Part shown: positions 18,792-26,537 of the stretch, one piece after another
How positions within the stretch are numbered: the stretch's first letter is position 1
Layout of the letters: each line of letters starts with the position of its first letter
Source: Pseudomonas sp. 102515
GTDB lineage: Bacteria; Pseudomonadota; Gammaproteobacteria; Pseudomonadales; Pseudomonadaceae
NCBI RefSeq assembly: GCF_031085165.1
Contig: NZ_JAVHTY010000003.1
Location: forward strand, 496,001 to 560,000
Length of the DNA stretch: 64,000 nucleotides
Direction of reading: 5' to 3'
Translations under genes and position numbers: made by a program
Notes under the pieces: model-generated
What the model was told of the DNA's origin: nothing
What the model saw: the letters and a program-made list of their open reading frames with translations, nothing else
Database searches by the model: none

Positions 18792-20023
18792 ATGCCACGT
18801 GCTGTGATCTGCTCATCATCGGCGCCGGCCCGGCCGGTCTCGCCGCCGCCCGCGCGGCCAGTGGTCGGGGCCTGAGCCTGGTGCTGCTGGACGACAATCC
18901 CTTGCCCGGCGGCCAGATCTGGCGCGCCCGGGTGGGCCAGGTCGCCGCCGAAGTCGGTCAGCTGCCGGCCGATGTCACCCTGCTCACCCAGACCCGGGTC
19001 GCTGCGGTTCTGGGTTCACACCAGCTGCTGCTGGAGGACGCCACGGGCAGCCGAACGCTGGCCTTCGACACCCTCATCCTCTGCACCGGTGCCCGCGAAC
19101 TGCTGCTGCCGTTTCCCGGCTGGACCCTGCCCGGGGTGACCGGTGCTGGCGGCCTGCAGGCGTTGATCAAGGGGGGCGTGGAAGTCGCCGCTGAACGCAT
19201 CGTCGTCGCCGGCACCGGTCCGCTGCTGCTGGCCAGCGCCGCCACTGCGCGCCAGGCGGGTGCCCGGGTCGCCCTGGTCGCCGAGCAGGCCGCGCGCCGC
19301 GCCGTGCTCGAGTTCGGCCTGGGGCTCTGGCGCTGGCCGAACAAGTTGCGCCAGGCGCTGAGCTTGGCCACCCCCCGCTATAGCCCGGGCACCTGGGTCG
19401 AGGCGGCGCTCGGCAGTGATCGTCTCGAAGCCGTGCGCCTGCGCCAGGGCGACCGTCGCTGGGAGATCGCCTGCGACCGCCTGGCCTGTGGCTACGGCCT
19501 GGTACCCAATGTCGAATTGGCCCAGAGCCTGGGCTGCGCGACCCTGGACGGCGCCGTGGCGGTGGATGACCACCAGCGCACCAGCCAGCCGCACATCCTG
19601 GCCGCCGGTGAATGCACCGGCATCGGCGGCAACGAACTGGCCCAGGTCACTGGGCGGATCGCCGGCCTGGTCGCCAGTGACCGGCTCGACGCCATCGCTA
19701 GCGTGCAGACCGAGGCCCGTGCCTGGCGCCGCTTCGCCGCCCAGCTGGCGCGCACCTTCGCCCTGCATCCGGCCATTGCCCGTCTCGCCCAGCCGGATAC
19801 CCTGGTCTGCCGTTGCGAGGACGTCGCCCTCGGCGCCCTGGTCGGTCATGCCGATTGGACCCAGGCGAAGCTGCGCAGTCGTTGTGGCATGGGCGCCTGC
19901 CAGGGCCGCGTCTGTGGCCAGGCCACTCGCGTCTTGCTGGGCTGGACGCCGCCGGCGCCGCGCTTTCCCCTGCAACCCACCCGTATCGACAGCCTGCTGG
20001 CCCTGACCGAGGACGAGAGATGA
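18788..20023 (+). CDS. lhpE: D-hydroxyproline dehydrogenase, NAD/FAD-type subunit
   Basis: 411 residues. The N-terminal dinucleotide fold begins 'DLLIIGAGPAGLAAARAA' (about 7-24), and a second nucleotide-binding motif lies at 'RIVVAGTGPLLLASAATA' (about 138-155). The C-terminus (about 335-390) is a BFD-like iron-sulphur domain with cysteines in 'LVCRCEDV' and 'CGMGACQGRVCG'. This is the pyridine-nucleotide-disulphide-oxidoreductase-like subunit of opine/hydroxyproline dehydrogenases. It starts within lhpF (ATGA overlap) and ends overlapping the regulator gene in the same way. The lhpE name follows P. aeruginosa usage. Confidence 0.88.
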   Translation: MNATCCDLLIIGAGPAGLAAARAASGRGLSLVLLDDNPLPGGQIWRARVGQVAAEVGQLPADVTLLTQTRVAAVLGSHQLLLEDATGSRTLAFDTLILCTGARELLLPFPGWTLPGVTGAGGLQALIKGGVEVAAERIVVAGTGPLLLASAATARQAGARVALVAEQAARRAVLEFGLGLWRWPNKLRQALSLATPRYSPGTWVEAALGSDRLEAVRLRQGDRRWEIACDRLACGYGLVPNVELAQSLGCATLDGAVAVDDHQRTSQPHILAAGECTGIGGNELAQVTGRIAGLVASDRLDAIASVQTEARAWRRFAAQLARTFALHPAIARLAQPDTLVCRCEDVALGALVGHADWTQAKLRSRCGMGACQGRVCGQATRVLLGWTPPAPRFPLQPTRIDSLLALTEDER

Positions 20024-20811
20024 ATGCCGCCGCCCACCTGGACGCCCTGAGCCGCGCCCGGCCCGCCGACCTGCCCGCGCTGCTCGCCAGCCTGAGCCTG
20101 GTGGCACCGCTGCTCGATGCCATCCCCGGCGTGGTGTTCTTCGTCAAGGACCTGGACGCGCGCTATGTGCTGGTCAACCTGACCCTGGCCCAGCGCTGCG
20201 GCTATGAAGACGTCAGCGAATTGCTCGGCAAGACCGCCGAGGAAGTCTTCCCGGCGCCTCTGGGTGGCGCCTACGCCGAACAGGATCGCCGCGTGCTGCG
20301 CGAAGGCCTGGCACTGGACGACCAGCTGGAATTGCACCTCTATGCCGGCCGTACCCCGGGCTGGTGCCTGACCCGCAAGCTGCCGCTGCATGACGCCCAG
20401 GGCCAACTGATGGGCATGGCCGGCATCTCCCACGATCTGCAGGCGCCCGCCGCCGATCATCCGGCCCACGCCAAGGTGGCCGAGGTCGATCGCTATCTGC
20501 GCGAGCACTATGCCCAGCCGCTCTCGGTGGGCGAGCTGAGCCAGCGGGTGGGCCTGTCGGTTTCCCAGCTCGAACGCCAGTGCAAGCGCATCCTGCGCCT
20601 CACGCCCCAGCAGTTGCTGCACAAGGCCCGGCTCGACGCCGCCTCGCGCCTGCTGGCCCGCGATCTGCCCGTCACCGAAGTGGCCCTGGCCTGTGGCTAC
20701 ACCGACCACAGCGCCTTCAGCCGCCAGTTCCGCCGTCTCACCGGCCTGTCGCCCCGGCAATACCGCGACTCTCTCAAGCCCCGTTCCCGTCTGGAGGAAA
20801 CCCCCGCATGA
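20020..20811 (+). CDS. PAS-AraC regulator embedded in the hydroxyproline cluster
   Basis: 263 residues. A PAS domain occupies about 25-140 ('LDAIPGVVFFVKDLDARYVLVN' type sequence, then 'GMAGISHDL'), followed by an AraC DNA-binding domain (about 155-255) with 'LSVGELSQRVGLSVSQLERQ' and 'VALACGYTDHSAFSRQFRRL'. It is a cytoplasmic regulator that may sense a ligand or cofactor through PAS. It begins in the lhpE stop (ATGA) and ends in the lhpC start (ATGA), so it is co-translated with the pathway it probably controls. Whether it is the counterpart of P. aeruginosa LhpR, also AraC-type, I cannot decide. Confidence 0.85.
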   Translation: MNAAAHLDALSRARPADLPALLASLSLVAPLLDAIPGVVFFVKDLDARYVLVNLTLAQRCGYEDVSELLGKTAEEVFPAPLGGAYAEQDRRVLREGLALDDQLELHLYAGRTPGWCLTRKLPLHDAQGQLMGMAGISHDLQAPAADHPAHAKVAEVDRYLREHYAQPLSVGELSQRVGLSVSQLERQCKRILRLTPQQLLHKARLDAASRLLARDLPVTEVALACGYTDHSAFSRQFRRLTGLSPRQYRDSLKPRSRLEETPA

Positions 20812-21728
20812 GCACTCCCCGCGTTAACTGGAGCGGCGTCTTTCCCGCCGTCACCACCCAATTCAACGATGACTTCTCGGTGAACCTGGAAAAGACCCAT
20901 GGCGTGATCAGCAACCTGGTGCGCGATGGCGTCTCCGGTCTGGTGATGTGCGGCACCGTGGGTGAGAACACCTCCCTGACCCTGGAAGAAAAGATCTCCC
21001 TGGTAGAGGTCGCCAAGGACGCCGCCGGCGGTCGCGTACCGGTGATCTGCGGCGTGGCCGAATTCACCAGCCTCAATGCCACCCGCACCGCCCAGGCGGT
21101 GGGTCGCGCCGGCGCCGACGGCATCATGCTCATGCCGGCGCTGGTCTACTCGGCCAAGCCCCACGAGACCGCTGCCCACTTCCGCAGCGTGGCCAGCGCC
21201 CTCGACCTGCCGCTGATGGTCTACAACAACCCGCCGATCTACAAGAACGACGTCACCCCGGACATCCTCATCTCCCTGGCCGACGTCGACAACATCGTCT
21301 GCTTCAAGGATTCCTCCGGTGACACCCGCCGCTTCATCGACGTGCGCAACGAGGTAGGCGATCGCTTCGTGCTCTTCGCCGGTCTCGACGACGTGGTGCT
21401 GGAAAGCATCGCCGTAGGCGCCGAGGGTTGGGTCTCGGGCATGTCCAACATCTTCCCCACCGAAGGCGAAACCATCTTCCGCCTGGCCAAGGCCGGCCGC
21501 TTCGCCGAAGCCATGCCGCTCTACGAGTGGTTCATGCCGCTGCTGCACCTGGACGCCCGTCCGGACCTGGTGCAGTGCATCAAGCTCTGCGAAGAACTCG
21601 CCGGCCGCGGCAGCGCCCTGACCCGTCCGCCCCGTCTGGCCCTGCCCGACGTGGACCGCGCCTTCGTCGAACGGCTGATGGCCAAGGCCCTGGAAACCCG
21701 CCCGCAACTGCCGGATGTGGGGATCTGA
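20808..21728 (+). CDS. lhpC: Pyrroline-4-hydroxy-2-carboxylate deaminase (DapA family)
   Basis: 306 residues, a (beta/alpha)8-barrel of the dihydrodipicolinate synthase family. The family signatures are 'GVSGLVMCGTVGENTSLT' (about 39-56) and the Schiff-base lysine in 'DNIVCFKDSSGDT' (about 161-173), with the tyrosine of 'PLMVYNNPP' (about 136-144). In hydroxyproline catabolism this enzyme deaminates and dehydrates the oxidised product to 2-oxoglutarate semialdehyde. Assignment rests on context, since sequence alone cannot separate DapA-like activities. It is the last gene of the coupled cluster and is followed by a strong hairpin. The dehydrogenase for the semialdehyde is not nearby. Confidence 0.87.
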   Translation: MSTPRVNWSGVFPAVTTQFNDDFSVNLEKTHGVISNLVRDGVSGLVMCGTVGENTSLTLEEKISLVEVAKDAAGGRVPVICGVAEFTSLNATRTAQAVGRAGADGIMLMPALVYSAKPHETAAHFRSVASALDLPLMVYNNPPIYKNDVTPDILISLADVDNIVCFKDSSGDTRRFIDVRNEVGDRFVLFAGLDDVVLESIAVGAEGWVSGMSNIFPTEGETIFRLAKAGRFAEAMPLYEWFMPLLHLDARPDLVQCIKLCEELAGRGSALTRPPRLALPDVDRAFVERLMAKALETRPQLPDVGI

Positions 21729-21756
21729 GGCCGACTTCCACCTGAGCCGATCCGCC

Positions 21757-21780
21757 CCCTCTCCCGCTTGCGGGAGAGGG
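21757..21780. terminator. Strong hairpin after lhpC
   Basis: A perfect 10-bp stem, CCCTCTCCCG (21757-21766) with CGGGAGAGGG (21771-21780), and a 4-base loop. Together with the following CTGGGGTGAGGG it resembles an intergenic repeat widespread in proteobacteria. There is no U-tract, so it may act as an mRNA 3'-end stabiliser more than a terminator. Confidence 0.55.
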
Positions 21781-21963
21781 CTGGGGTGAGGGCGCTCTTC
21801 AGGGCGATCCCACCCGAATCACCCAGGGCTCTAGCCCGCACCTCTCACCCTACGCCACCACCCATCCCATGGGCGCCACATCCTGGCCTGCAACCGACAA
21901 GCGATACCCGGCGCAGGAGCACGCTCCGCCCCGCTTTCGTCTATACTGTCCCGCTCATTTCCC

Positions 21964-21986
21964 AAGCCACGTCCACCGCGTGGCTT
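21964..21986 (+). promoter_or_regulatory. Leader hairpin upstream of purE
   Basis: AAGCCACG (21964-21971) pairs perfectly with CGTGGCTT (21979-21986) and is followed by CTTCATTTC, 22 bases before the purE start. A possible -10 (TATACT, 21942-21947) lies upstream. The arrangement could be a weak attenuator or leader structure for purEK; function inferred. Confidence 0.35.
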
Positions 21987-22007
21987 CTTCATTTCAGAGG
22001 CACGACG

Positions 22008-22502
22008 ATGAGCGCACTCGTAGGCGTGATCATGGGCTCCAAGTCCGACTGGTCCACCCTGAGCCACACCGCCGACATGCTGGACAAGCTGGGCATTCCC
22101 CACGAAGTGAAGGTGGTCTCCGCCCACCGCACCCCCGACCTGCTGTTCCAGTACGCCGAAGAGGCCGCTGGCCGCGGTATCGAGGTGATCATCGCCGGTG
22201 CCGGTGGCGCGGCTCACCTGCCGGGCATGTGCGCCGCCAAGACCCACCTGCCGGTGCTGGGCGTGCCGGTGCAGTCGTCCATGCTTTCGGGCGTCGACTC
22301 CCTGCTGTCCATCGTCCAGATGCCGGCCGGTGTACCGGTCGCTACCCTGGCCATCGGCAAGGCTGGTGCCATCAACGCCGCGCTGCTGTCCGCCAGCATC
22401 CTCGGCGGCAAGTACCCCGAGTACCACGAGCGGCTGAACGCCTTCCGCGACGAGCAGACCCGCACCGTGCTGGACAACCCTGATCCGAGGGAGCAGGCAT
22501 GA
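22008..22502 (+). CDS. purE: N5-carboxyaminoimidazole ribonucleotide mutase
   Basis: 164 residues, cytoplasmic octamer that rearranges N5-CAIR to CAIR in purine synthesis. Class I PurE motifs are present: '[13 protein letters not shown]' (about 6-18), '[11 protein letters not shown]' with the conserved His (about 38-48) and '[13 protein letters not shown]' (about 66-78). The length matches the bacterial enzyme. Its last four bases overlap purK (ATGA), so the two are coupled. The frame is open further upstream, but conserved sequence begins at this ATG, which has AGAGG ahead of it. Confidence 0.96.
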   Translation: MSALVGVIMGSKSDWSTLSHTADMLDKLGIPHEVKVVSAHRTPDLLFQYAEEAAGRGIEVIIAGAGGAAHLPGMCAAKTHLPVLGVPVQSSMLSGVDSLLSIVQMPAGVPVATLAIGKAGAINAALLSASILGGKYPEYHERLNAFRDEQTRTVLDNPDPREQA

Positions 22503-23581
22503 AGATCGGCGTCATCGGGGGCGGCCAGCTGGGCCGCATGCTCGCCCTGGCCGGCACGCCGCTGGGCATGAGCTTCGCCTTTCTCGATCCGGCGCCGGAC
22601 GCCTGTGCCGCCGCCCTGGGTGAGCACCTGCGCGCTGACTACGGCGACCAGGACCACCTGCGCCAGCTGGCCGACGAGGTCGATCTGGTGACCTTCGAGT
22701 TCGAGAGCGTCCCGGCTGAGACCGTGGCCTTTCTCTCGCAATTCGTGCCGGTCTATCCGTCCGCCGAAGCCCTGCGCATCGCCCGCGATCGCCTGTTCGA
22801 GAAGTCCATGTTCCGCGACCTGGGCATTCCCACCCCGGCCTTCGCCGACGTGCTCTCCCAGGCCGACCTGGACGCTGGCGTGGCTCGTATCGGCCTGCCG
22901 GCGGTGCTCAAGACCCGCACCCTGGGCTACGACGGCAAGGGCCAGAAGGTCCTGCGCCAGCTGGAAGACGTCACCGGCGCCTTCGCCGAACTGGGCAGCG
23001 TACCGCTGCTATTGGAAGGCTTCGTGCCCTTTACCGGCGAGGTCTCCCTGGTCAGCGTGCGTGGTCGCGACGGCGAGGTGGCCTGCTATCCGCTGGTGCA
23101 TAACACCCATGAGAGCGGCATCCTGCGCCTGTCGGTGGCCAGCTCCGATCATCCGCTGCAGGCCTTGGCCGAAGACTATGCACGCCGCGTGCTGGAACAG
23201 CTCGACTACGTCGGCGTACTGGCCTTCGAATTCTTCGAGGTCGAGGGTGGCCTCAAGGCCAATGAGATCGCTCCGCGTGTGCACAACTCCGGGCACTGGA
23301 CCATCGAAGGCGCGGAGTGCAGCCAGTTCGAGAACCACCTGCGCGCCGTGGCCGGCCTGCCGCTGGGTTCTACCGCTAAGGTCGGCGAGAGCGCCATGGT
23401 CAACTTCATCGGCTCGGTGCCGCCGGTGGCCGCCGTCACCGCCCTGGAAGACTGCCACCTGCACCACTATGGCAAGGCCTTCAAGACCGGACGCAAGGTC
23501 GGTCACGCCACCCTGCGCAGCGCCGACGCCGCGACCCTGCAGACCCGCATCGCTGCCCTGGAAGCCCTGATCCAGGACTGA
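22499..23581 (+). CDS. purK: N5-carboxyaminoimidazole ribonucleotide synthase
   Basis: 360 residues, ATP-grasp enzyme that carboxylates AIR with bicarbonate and ATP to N5-CAIR, the substrate of PurE. The N-terminus '[18 protein letters not shown]' is the PurK dinucleotide-like fold. The ATP-grasp core is indicated by '[14 protein letters not shown]' (about 139-152), '[12 protein letters not shown]' and '[17 protein letters not shown]' (about 256-272, metal and nucleotide contacts). It is the second gene of the purEK pair and is followed by an intrinsic terminator. Confidence 0.96.
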   Translation: MKIGVIGGGQLGRMLALAGTPLGMSFAFLDPAPDACAAALGEHLRADYGDQDHLRQLADEVDLVTFEFESVPAETVAFLSQFVPVYPSAEALRIARDRLFEKSMFRDLGIPTPAFADVLSQADLDAGVARIGLPAVLKTRTLGYDGKGQKVLRQLEDVTGAFAELGSVPLLLEGFVPFTGEVSLVSVRGRDGEVACYPLVHNTHESGILRLSVASSDHPLQALAEDYARRVLEQLDYVGVLAFEFFEVEGGLKANEIAPRVHNSGHWTIEGAECSQFENHLRAVAGLPLGSTAKVGESAMVNFIGSVPPVAAVTALEDCHLHHYGKAFKTGRKVGHATLRSADAATLQTRIAALEALIQD

Positions 23582-23587
23582 TGCCAG

Positions 23588-23615
23588 ACGGCTTCCGCAC
23601 ACGGAAGCCGTTTTC
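23588..23615 (+). terminator. Intrinsic terminator after purK
   Basis: A 10-bp stem, ACGGCTTCCG (23588-23597) with CGGAAGCCGT (23602-23611), a 4-base loop and TTTT tail, 7 bases after the purK stop. Confidence 0.9.
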
Positions 23616-23619
23616 CCCT

Positions 23620-23647
23620 GAACCTCGGCGGATTACCGATGGTCGGA
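23620..23647 (+). promoter_or_regulatory. Possible AlgU (sigma-22)-type promoter for the GlsB-like gene
   Basis: GAACCT at 23620-23625 and TCGGA at 23643-23647 are 17 bases apart, close to the AlgU/RpoE pattern (GAACTT, 16-17, TCtgA). It sits just after the purK terminator and about 60 bases before the GlsB start, where a promoter is needed. The match is imperfect. Confidence 0.4.
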
Positions 23648-23709
23648 GAGTACAACGACGCCTGCTGACCGGCGTTGTCTTACCAGCACTCAAAAAGGGG
23701 ATTTTTCAC

Positions 23710-23958
23710 ATGGGCATCATCGCAACCATCATCATTGGTCTCATCGTCGGCTTGATTGCCCGCTTCCTCAAGCCGGGCGACGACAGCATGGGCTGGATCA
23801 TGACCATCATCCTGGGCATCGTCGGCTCCGTGGTCGCCACCTACCTGGGCCAGGCACTGGGCATCTACCGTGCCGGTGAAGGCGCAGGTTTCATCGGTGC
23901 CGTGGTCGGCGCCATCATCGTGCTGTTCATCTACGGCATGGTGACCAAGCGTCGCTAA
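23710..23958 (+). CDS. GlsB/YeaQ/YmgE family stress-response membrane protein
   Basis: 82 residues with three glycine-rich hydrophobic helices, built from repeats such as 'GLIVGLIARFLKPGDD' and 'ILGIVGSVVATYLGQALG'. This small inner-membrane family (transglycosylase-associated protein-like) is often induced by general or osmotic stress; the molecular role is unknown. The start is the ATG at 23710, with AAGGGGA about 10 bases upstream. The upstream frame lacks coding character. It is bounded by terminators on both sides, so it is a single-gene unit, possibly AlgU-dependent. Confidence 0.88.
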   Translation: MGIIATIIIGLIVGLIARFLKPGDDSMGWIMTIILGIVGSVVATYLGQALGIYRAGEGAGFIGAVVGAIIVLFIYGMVTKRR

Positions 23959-24001
23959 GACGCCGCTTCGCCTCGGCGAAGCCAAGTAGCACAGCGTTTC
24001 C

Positions 24002-24036
24002 GCCCCTGGTGTCGCCCGTCGACCCAGGGGCTTTTT
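24002..24036 (+). terminator. Intrinsic terminator after the GlsB-like gene
   Basis: An 8-bp stem, GCCCCTGG (24002-24009) with CCAGGGGC (24024-24031), is followed by TTTTT. A second hairpin without U-tract (23965-23982) lies just after the stop codon. Confidence 0.85.
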
Positions 24037-24125
24037 CATGGGCGAGGCTCGGCTTTGCCGCCTAGCGACTGGACCCCTGGCCTGGCGCGCCGCACACTCG
24101 GCCTTTTACCTCCGACCTGCCGACC

Positions 24126-24674
24126 ATGCCCAGACTGCTCATCACCCTGCTGCTCGCCAGCCTGCCGCTGCTGACCCACGCCGCCCAGGGCGAACCGCCG
24201 GAAACCAACTGGCTCGACCTGCTCACCGCAGAAGATCGCCACGCCTTGGAAACCATGCCCGAGATCAGCCACAACAGCCCTGAGGCTCCAGGCGGCTTCG
24301 GCGCGCCCGGCGGACTTAAACAGAAGGACAGTGGGCTGCCCGAGGTGATGCACTCCACCCGCACCGTGGCCGCCCTGAATGGCAAGAACGTGCGTCTGGG
24401 TGGTTTCCCCGTGCCCCTTGAGACCGACGCCAAGGGCAATTTCCGCGAATTCTTCCTGGTGCCCTATCCGGGCGCCTGCATCCACGTGCCGCCGCCACCG
24501 CCGAATCAGATCGTCCTGGTGCGCTACCCGAAGGGCGTGCCGCTACCCGACATCTACGAGCCCTACTGGGTCATCGGTACCCTGCACACCGAGGCGGTCG
24601 ACAACGCCCTGGCCGAAGCCTCCTATACCCTGGACGCCAGCAAGGTCCGCAAGGTCGAAGAAAGCGATCTCTAA
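24126..24674 (+). CDS. DUF3299 family exported protein
   Basis: 182 residues with a signal peptide (about 1-20, 'LLASLPLLTHAAQG'). The mature part carries the DUF3299 pattern, with 'VRLGGFPVPLE' (about 90-100), 'EFFLVPYPGACIHVPPPPPN' (about 108-127) and 'YWVIGTLHTE' (about 147-156). The conserved Cys and His next to a proline run suggest a metal or redox site. The family is predicted to be a periplasmic or lipoprotein-like component sometimes near metal or respiration genes; its role is not known. It is isolated here, followed by repeat copy 2 and a convergent thioredoxin-fold gene. Confidence 0.8.
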   Translation: MPRLLITLLLASLPLLTHAAQGEPPETNWLDLLTAEDRHALETMPEISHNSPEAPGGFGAPGGLKQKDSGLPEVMHSTRTVAALNGKNVRLGGFPVPLETDAKGNFREFFLVPYPGACIHVPPPPPNQIVLVRYPKGVPLPDIYEPYWVIGTLHTEAVDNALAEASYTLDASKVRKVEESDL

Positions 24675-24676
24675 CG

Positions 24677-24718
24677 CCGTAGGTTGGATTGAGACGGCTC
24701 CACCGTCGAAGCCCGACA
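24677..24718. repeat. Dispersed repeat, copy 2 (single unit)
   Basis: CCGTAGGTTGGATTGAG (24677-24693) followed by CGTCGAAGCCCGACA matches one unit of the element at 2781-2876, including the shared spacer pattern GACxGCxCCAxCGTCGAAGCCC. It lies between two convergent genes. Confidence 0.75.
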
Positions 24719-24780
24719 AGCACACCGCCGTAACCTGGACAACGACGCAGCCTTGTCCACCATCCCTCACCTGCTAAACC

Positions 24781-25158
24781 CTAGGCCGGCTGCCGCTCGC
24801 CGTAGCGCTGCTCCAGATAGGCGATGATGTCGTCCGACTCGTACATCCACACGCTCTGGCTGCCTTCGTCGATCCGCAGGCAAGGCACCTTCACCCGGCC
24901 ACCCCCCTGTTCCAGCTCGGCGCGCAGTTGCGGCTCCTTCTTGATGTCCTTGAGGCGGACCGGCAGGTTCAGCCGATGCAGAGCCCGCCGCGTCTTCACG
25001 CAAAAGGGGCAGGCCTGGAACTGATAGAGCGACAGATTCGCCAGCTCCGCCTCGATGGCAGCCTGGGCCTGCTCGGTGCGCTTGAGCTTGCGCGGCCGGG
25101 TCACCAGATCCAGGCCGACGATCACCTGGCCGAGGCCGTTGCGTAGCAGATTGATCAA
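24781..25158 (-). CDS. Glutaredoxin/GST N-terminal-like thioredoxin-fold protein
   Basis: 125 residues, small cytoplasmic protein with a glutaredoxin-like domain (about 42-122). The redox motif is CPFC at about 51-54 in 'YQFQACPFCVKTRRAL', and the cis-proline is in 'VKVPCLRID' (about 89-97). A basic N-terminal stretch (about 17-30) precedes the fold. The only in-frame start is TTG at 25158 (AGGTGA 6 bases upstream); a stop codon lies two codons further up. It probably reduces disulphides or binds glutathione; the partner is unknown. It is divergent from the uracil-DNA glycosylase gene. Confidence 0.8.
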   Translation of the reverse strand: MINLLRNGLGQVIVGLDLVTRPRKLKRTEQAQAAIEAELANLSLYQFQACPFCVKTRRALHRLNLPVRLKDIKKEPQLRAELEQGGGRVKVPCLRIDEGSQSVWMYESDDIIAYLEQRYGERQPA

Positions 25159-25283
25159 CGGGATTCACCTTGAGGGTCGGTCGAGCCGGGCAGTTTACCC
25201 TATCGCCCCAGGGCTGCCGCTCCGCCAGTCGTTACGGAACGTCACCCGCAGGGCAGGGCTCTACTAGAGGGATTAATTCCTCG

Positions 25284-25967
25284 ATGGAGACCTGTTGCAT
25301 GCCGCTGTCTTCCGCAGAGCGCGAAGCCTTTCGCCAGCTCGCTGCCGATCTTCCAGGTGTCGATCTTCCGGTCTATGAACAGTTCGCCAAGGACCCGCTG
25401 GATCCCATCATCGGTCTGGGCGATCCCGAGGCGCCCCTGGGCTTCTTCGGTCGTGATCCGGGGCGGGAGGAAGTGAAGTACGGCGAGCCCTTCATCGGCA
25501 GTGGCGGCCAGATCGCCCGCAAGGTCCTCTACAAGCATCTGCACGGCCAGCCCCCGGCTGACTTCGATGCCACCCGCAGCCTGAGCCGGCAATTCTTCTG
25601 GGCCAACACCGTGCCCTACAAGCCGCTCGGTAACAAAGCCTGGTCGGAACGGGTGAAAAAGACCTTCCACCCCCTGATGCGCCGCCTGCTGGTGGAGCGC
25701 TGGCACGGCACCCAGCTCATCACCCTGGGCCGCGAAGCCTTCCTCTGGTTCGGCATCGGCCAATCCAAGGAAGAACGCGCCCGCCTGGAAGCCTTCTGGA
25801 AGAGCGAAGAGCGTTTCGACAGCAGCATCGAGGTCACGCTGGAAACGGAGGAGGGCACGTGCAAGACGCTGACCCTTTATCCACTGCCACATCCGTCGCC
25901 GCTGAATCAGACGTGGTATACGAGGTTTCCGGGGTTGTTGGAAAGCAGAATAAAAAAACTCGTATAG
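25284..25967 (+). CDS. Uracil-DNA glycosylase family protein
   Basis: 227 residues from the ATG at 25284; the ATG at 25299 also has a usable ribosome site (GGAG), giving 222 residues. It is a UDG-superfamily protein: 'PEAPLGFFGRDPGREEVKYG' (about 49-68) corresponds to motif A, and 'LYPLPHPSPLNQTWY' (about 199-213) to the DNA-intercalation loop with its HPS motif. 'ITLGREAFLWFG' lies between. These enzymes remove uracil or related bases from DNA, but this branch is uncharacterised as far as I know. It is followed by an AT-rich decayed stretch. Confidence 0.8.
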   Translation: METCCMPLSSAEREAFRQLAADLPGVDLPVYEQFAKDPLDPIIGLGDPEAPLGFFGRDPGREEVKYGEPFIGSGGQIARKVLYKHLHGQPPADFDATRSLSRQFFWANTVPYKPLGNKAWSERVKKTFHPLMRRLLVERWHGTQLITLGREAFLWFGIGQSKEERARLEAFWKSEERFDSSIEVTLETEEGTCKTLTLYPLPHPSPLNQTWYTRFPGLLESRIKKLV

Positions 25968-26509
25968 GCTTATCAGGAAGTTCTTAAGCCATCTTGGATG
26001 CCGCAATGGAAGGGTGCTGGTCTTTTGTATACTCCTTGTTGGGGCAGGTCTAGGTGCCTTACTTATAGGGCTTTTAGGAAAGGCCTGGATCGAAAATCGC
26101 TTGAGGACGAGTATAGATCACGAGTATTAAAGGATTTGGAGTGCATCAAGGGCGAGATAATTAGAGATCAAGCCAAGGCCATCGAAGAGCAAGAATTCAA
26201 ATCAAGCATAGGGCCGCAAGGATTGCTGAAATCCTATTGGAGTGGTGCTCATGGCTGGAAAATCGAAAGCAGCTGAATGTTCTGGCTTTCGAAGCTTTTC
26301 CATGGCTGTCTGATGAAATTCTTGAAGAACTTTCCGCAATGCTTTTACATTCTCCAGATGCGCCTGATGTCAGACGGCTCTTGAGCAGTAAGAAAGCATT
26401 TGCTAGGGACTACAAGACTAGGTCCAGAAATCTATGGTTTTCAAGGACGACGCCAGTAAGTTTTCCAACGAGAGTGATCCGAAATAAAAAAATCAAAATG
26501 GCGCCCTGA
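25954..26509 (+). pseudogene. Decayed AT-rich gene with TM segment, at least two frameshifts
   Basis: The stretch is clearly AT-richer than its surroundings. One protein can be read across three frames: frame 1 (about 26014-26118) gives a membrane helix, 'CILLVGAGLGALLIGLLGKA' followed by 'WIENRLRTSIDHEY', then stops. The frame starting at 25998 continues with a charged, coiled-coil-like stretch 'RVLKDLECIKGEIIRDQ'. A third frame (about 26213-26420) gives 'RIAEILLEWCSWLENRKQ' and 'LSAMLLHSPDAPDVRRLL'. I recall intact accessory proteins of this layout (one N-terminal helix, coil, 'FxAFxWLP' C-domain) but cannot name the family. It looks like a horizontally acquired gene inactivated by indels. 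Confidence 0.6.
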
Positions 26510-26537
26510 CTCGTTTTAACGACAGTAGATCCAATAG

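Noticed and set aside
25998-26276. A 92-codon frame and the following 90-codon frame at 26237-26509 as two separate real genes.
   Set aside because: Neither has a ribosome site or complete domain. Together with a third frame they read as one broken gene, so they are annotated as a pseudogene.
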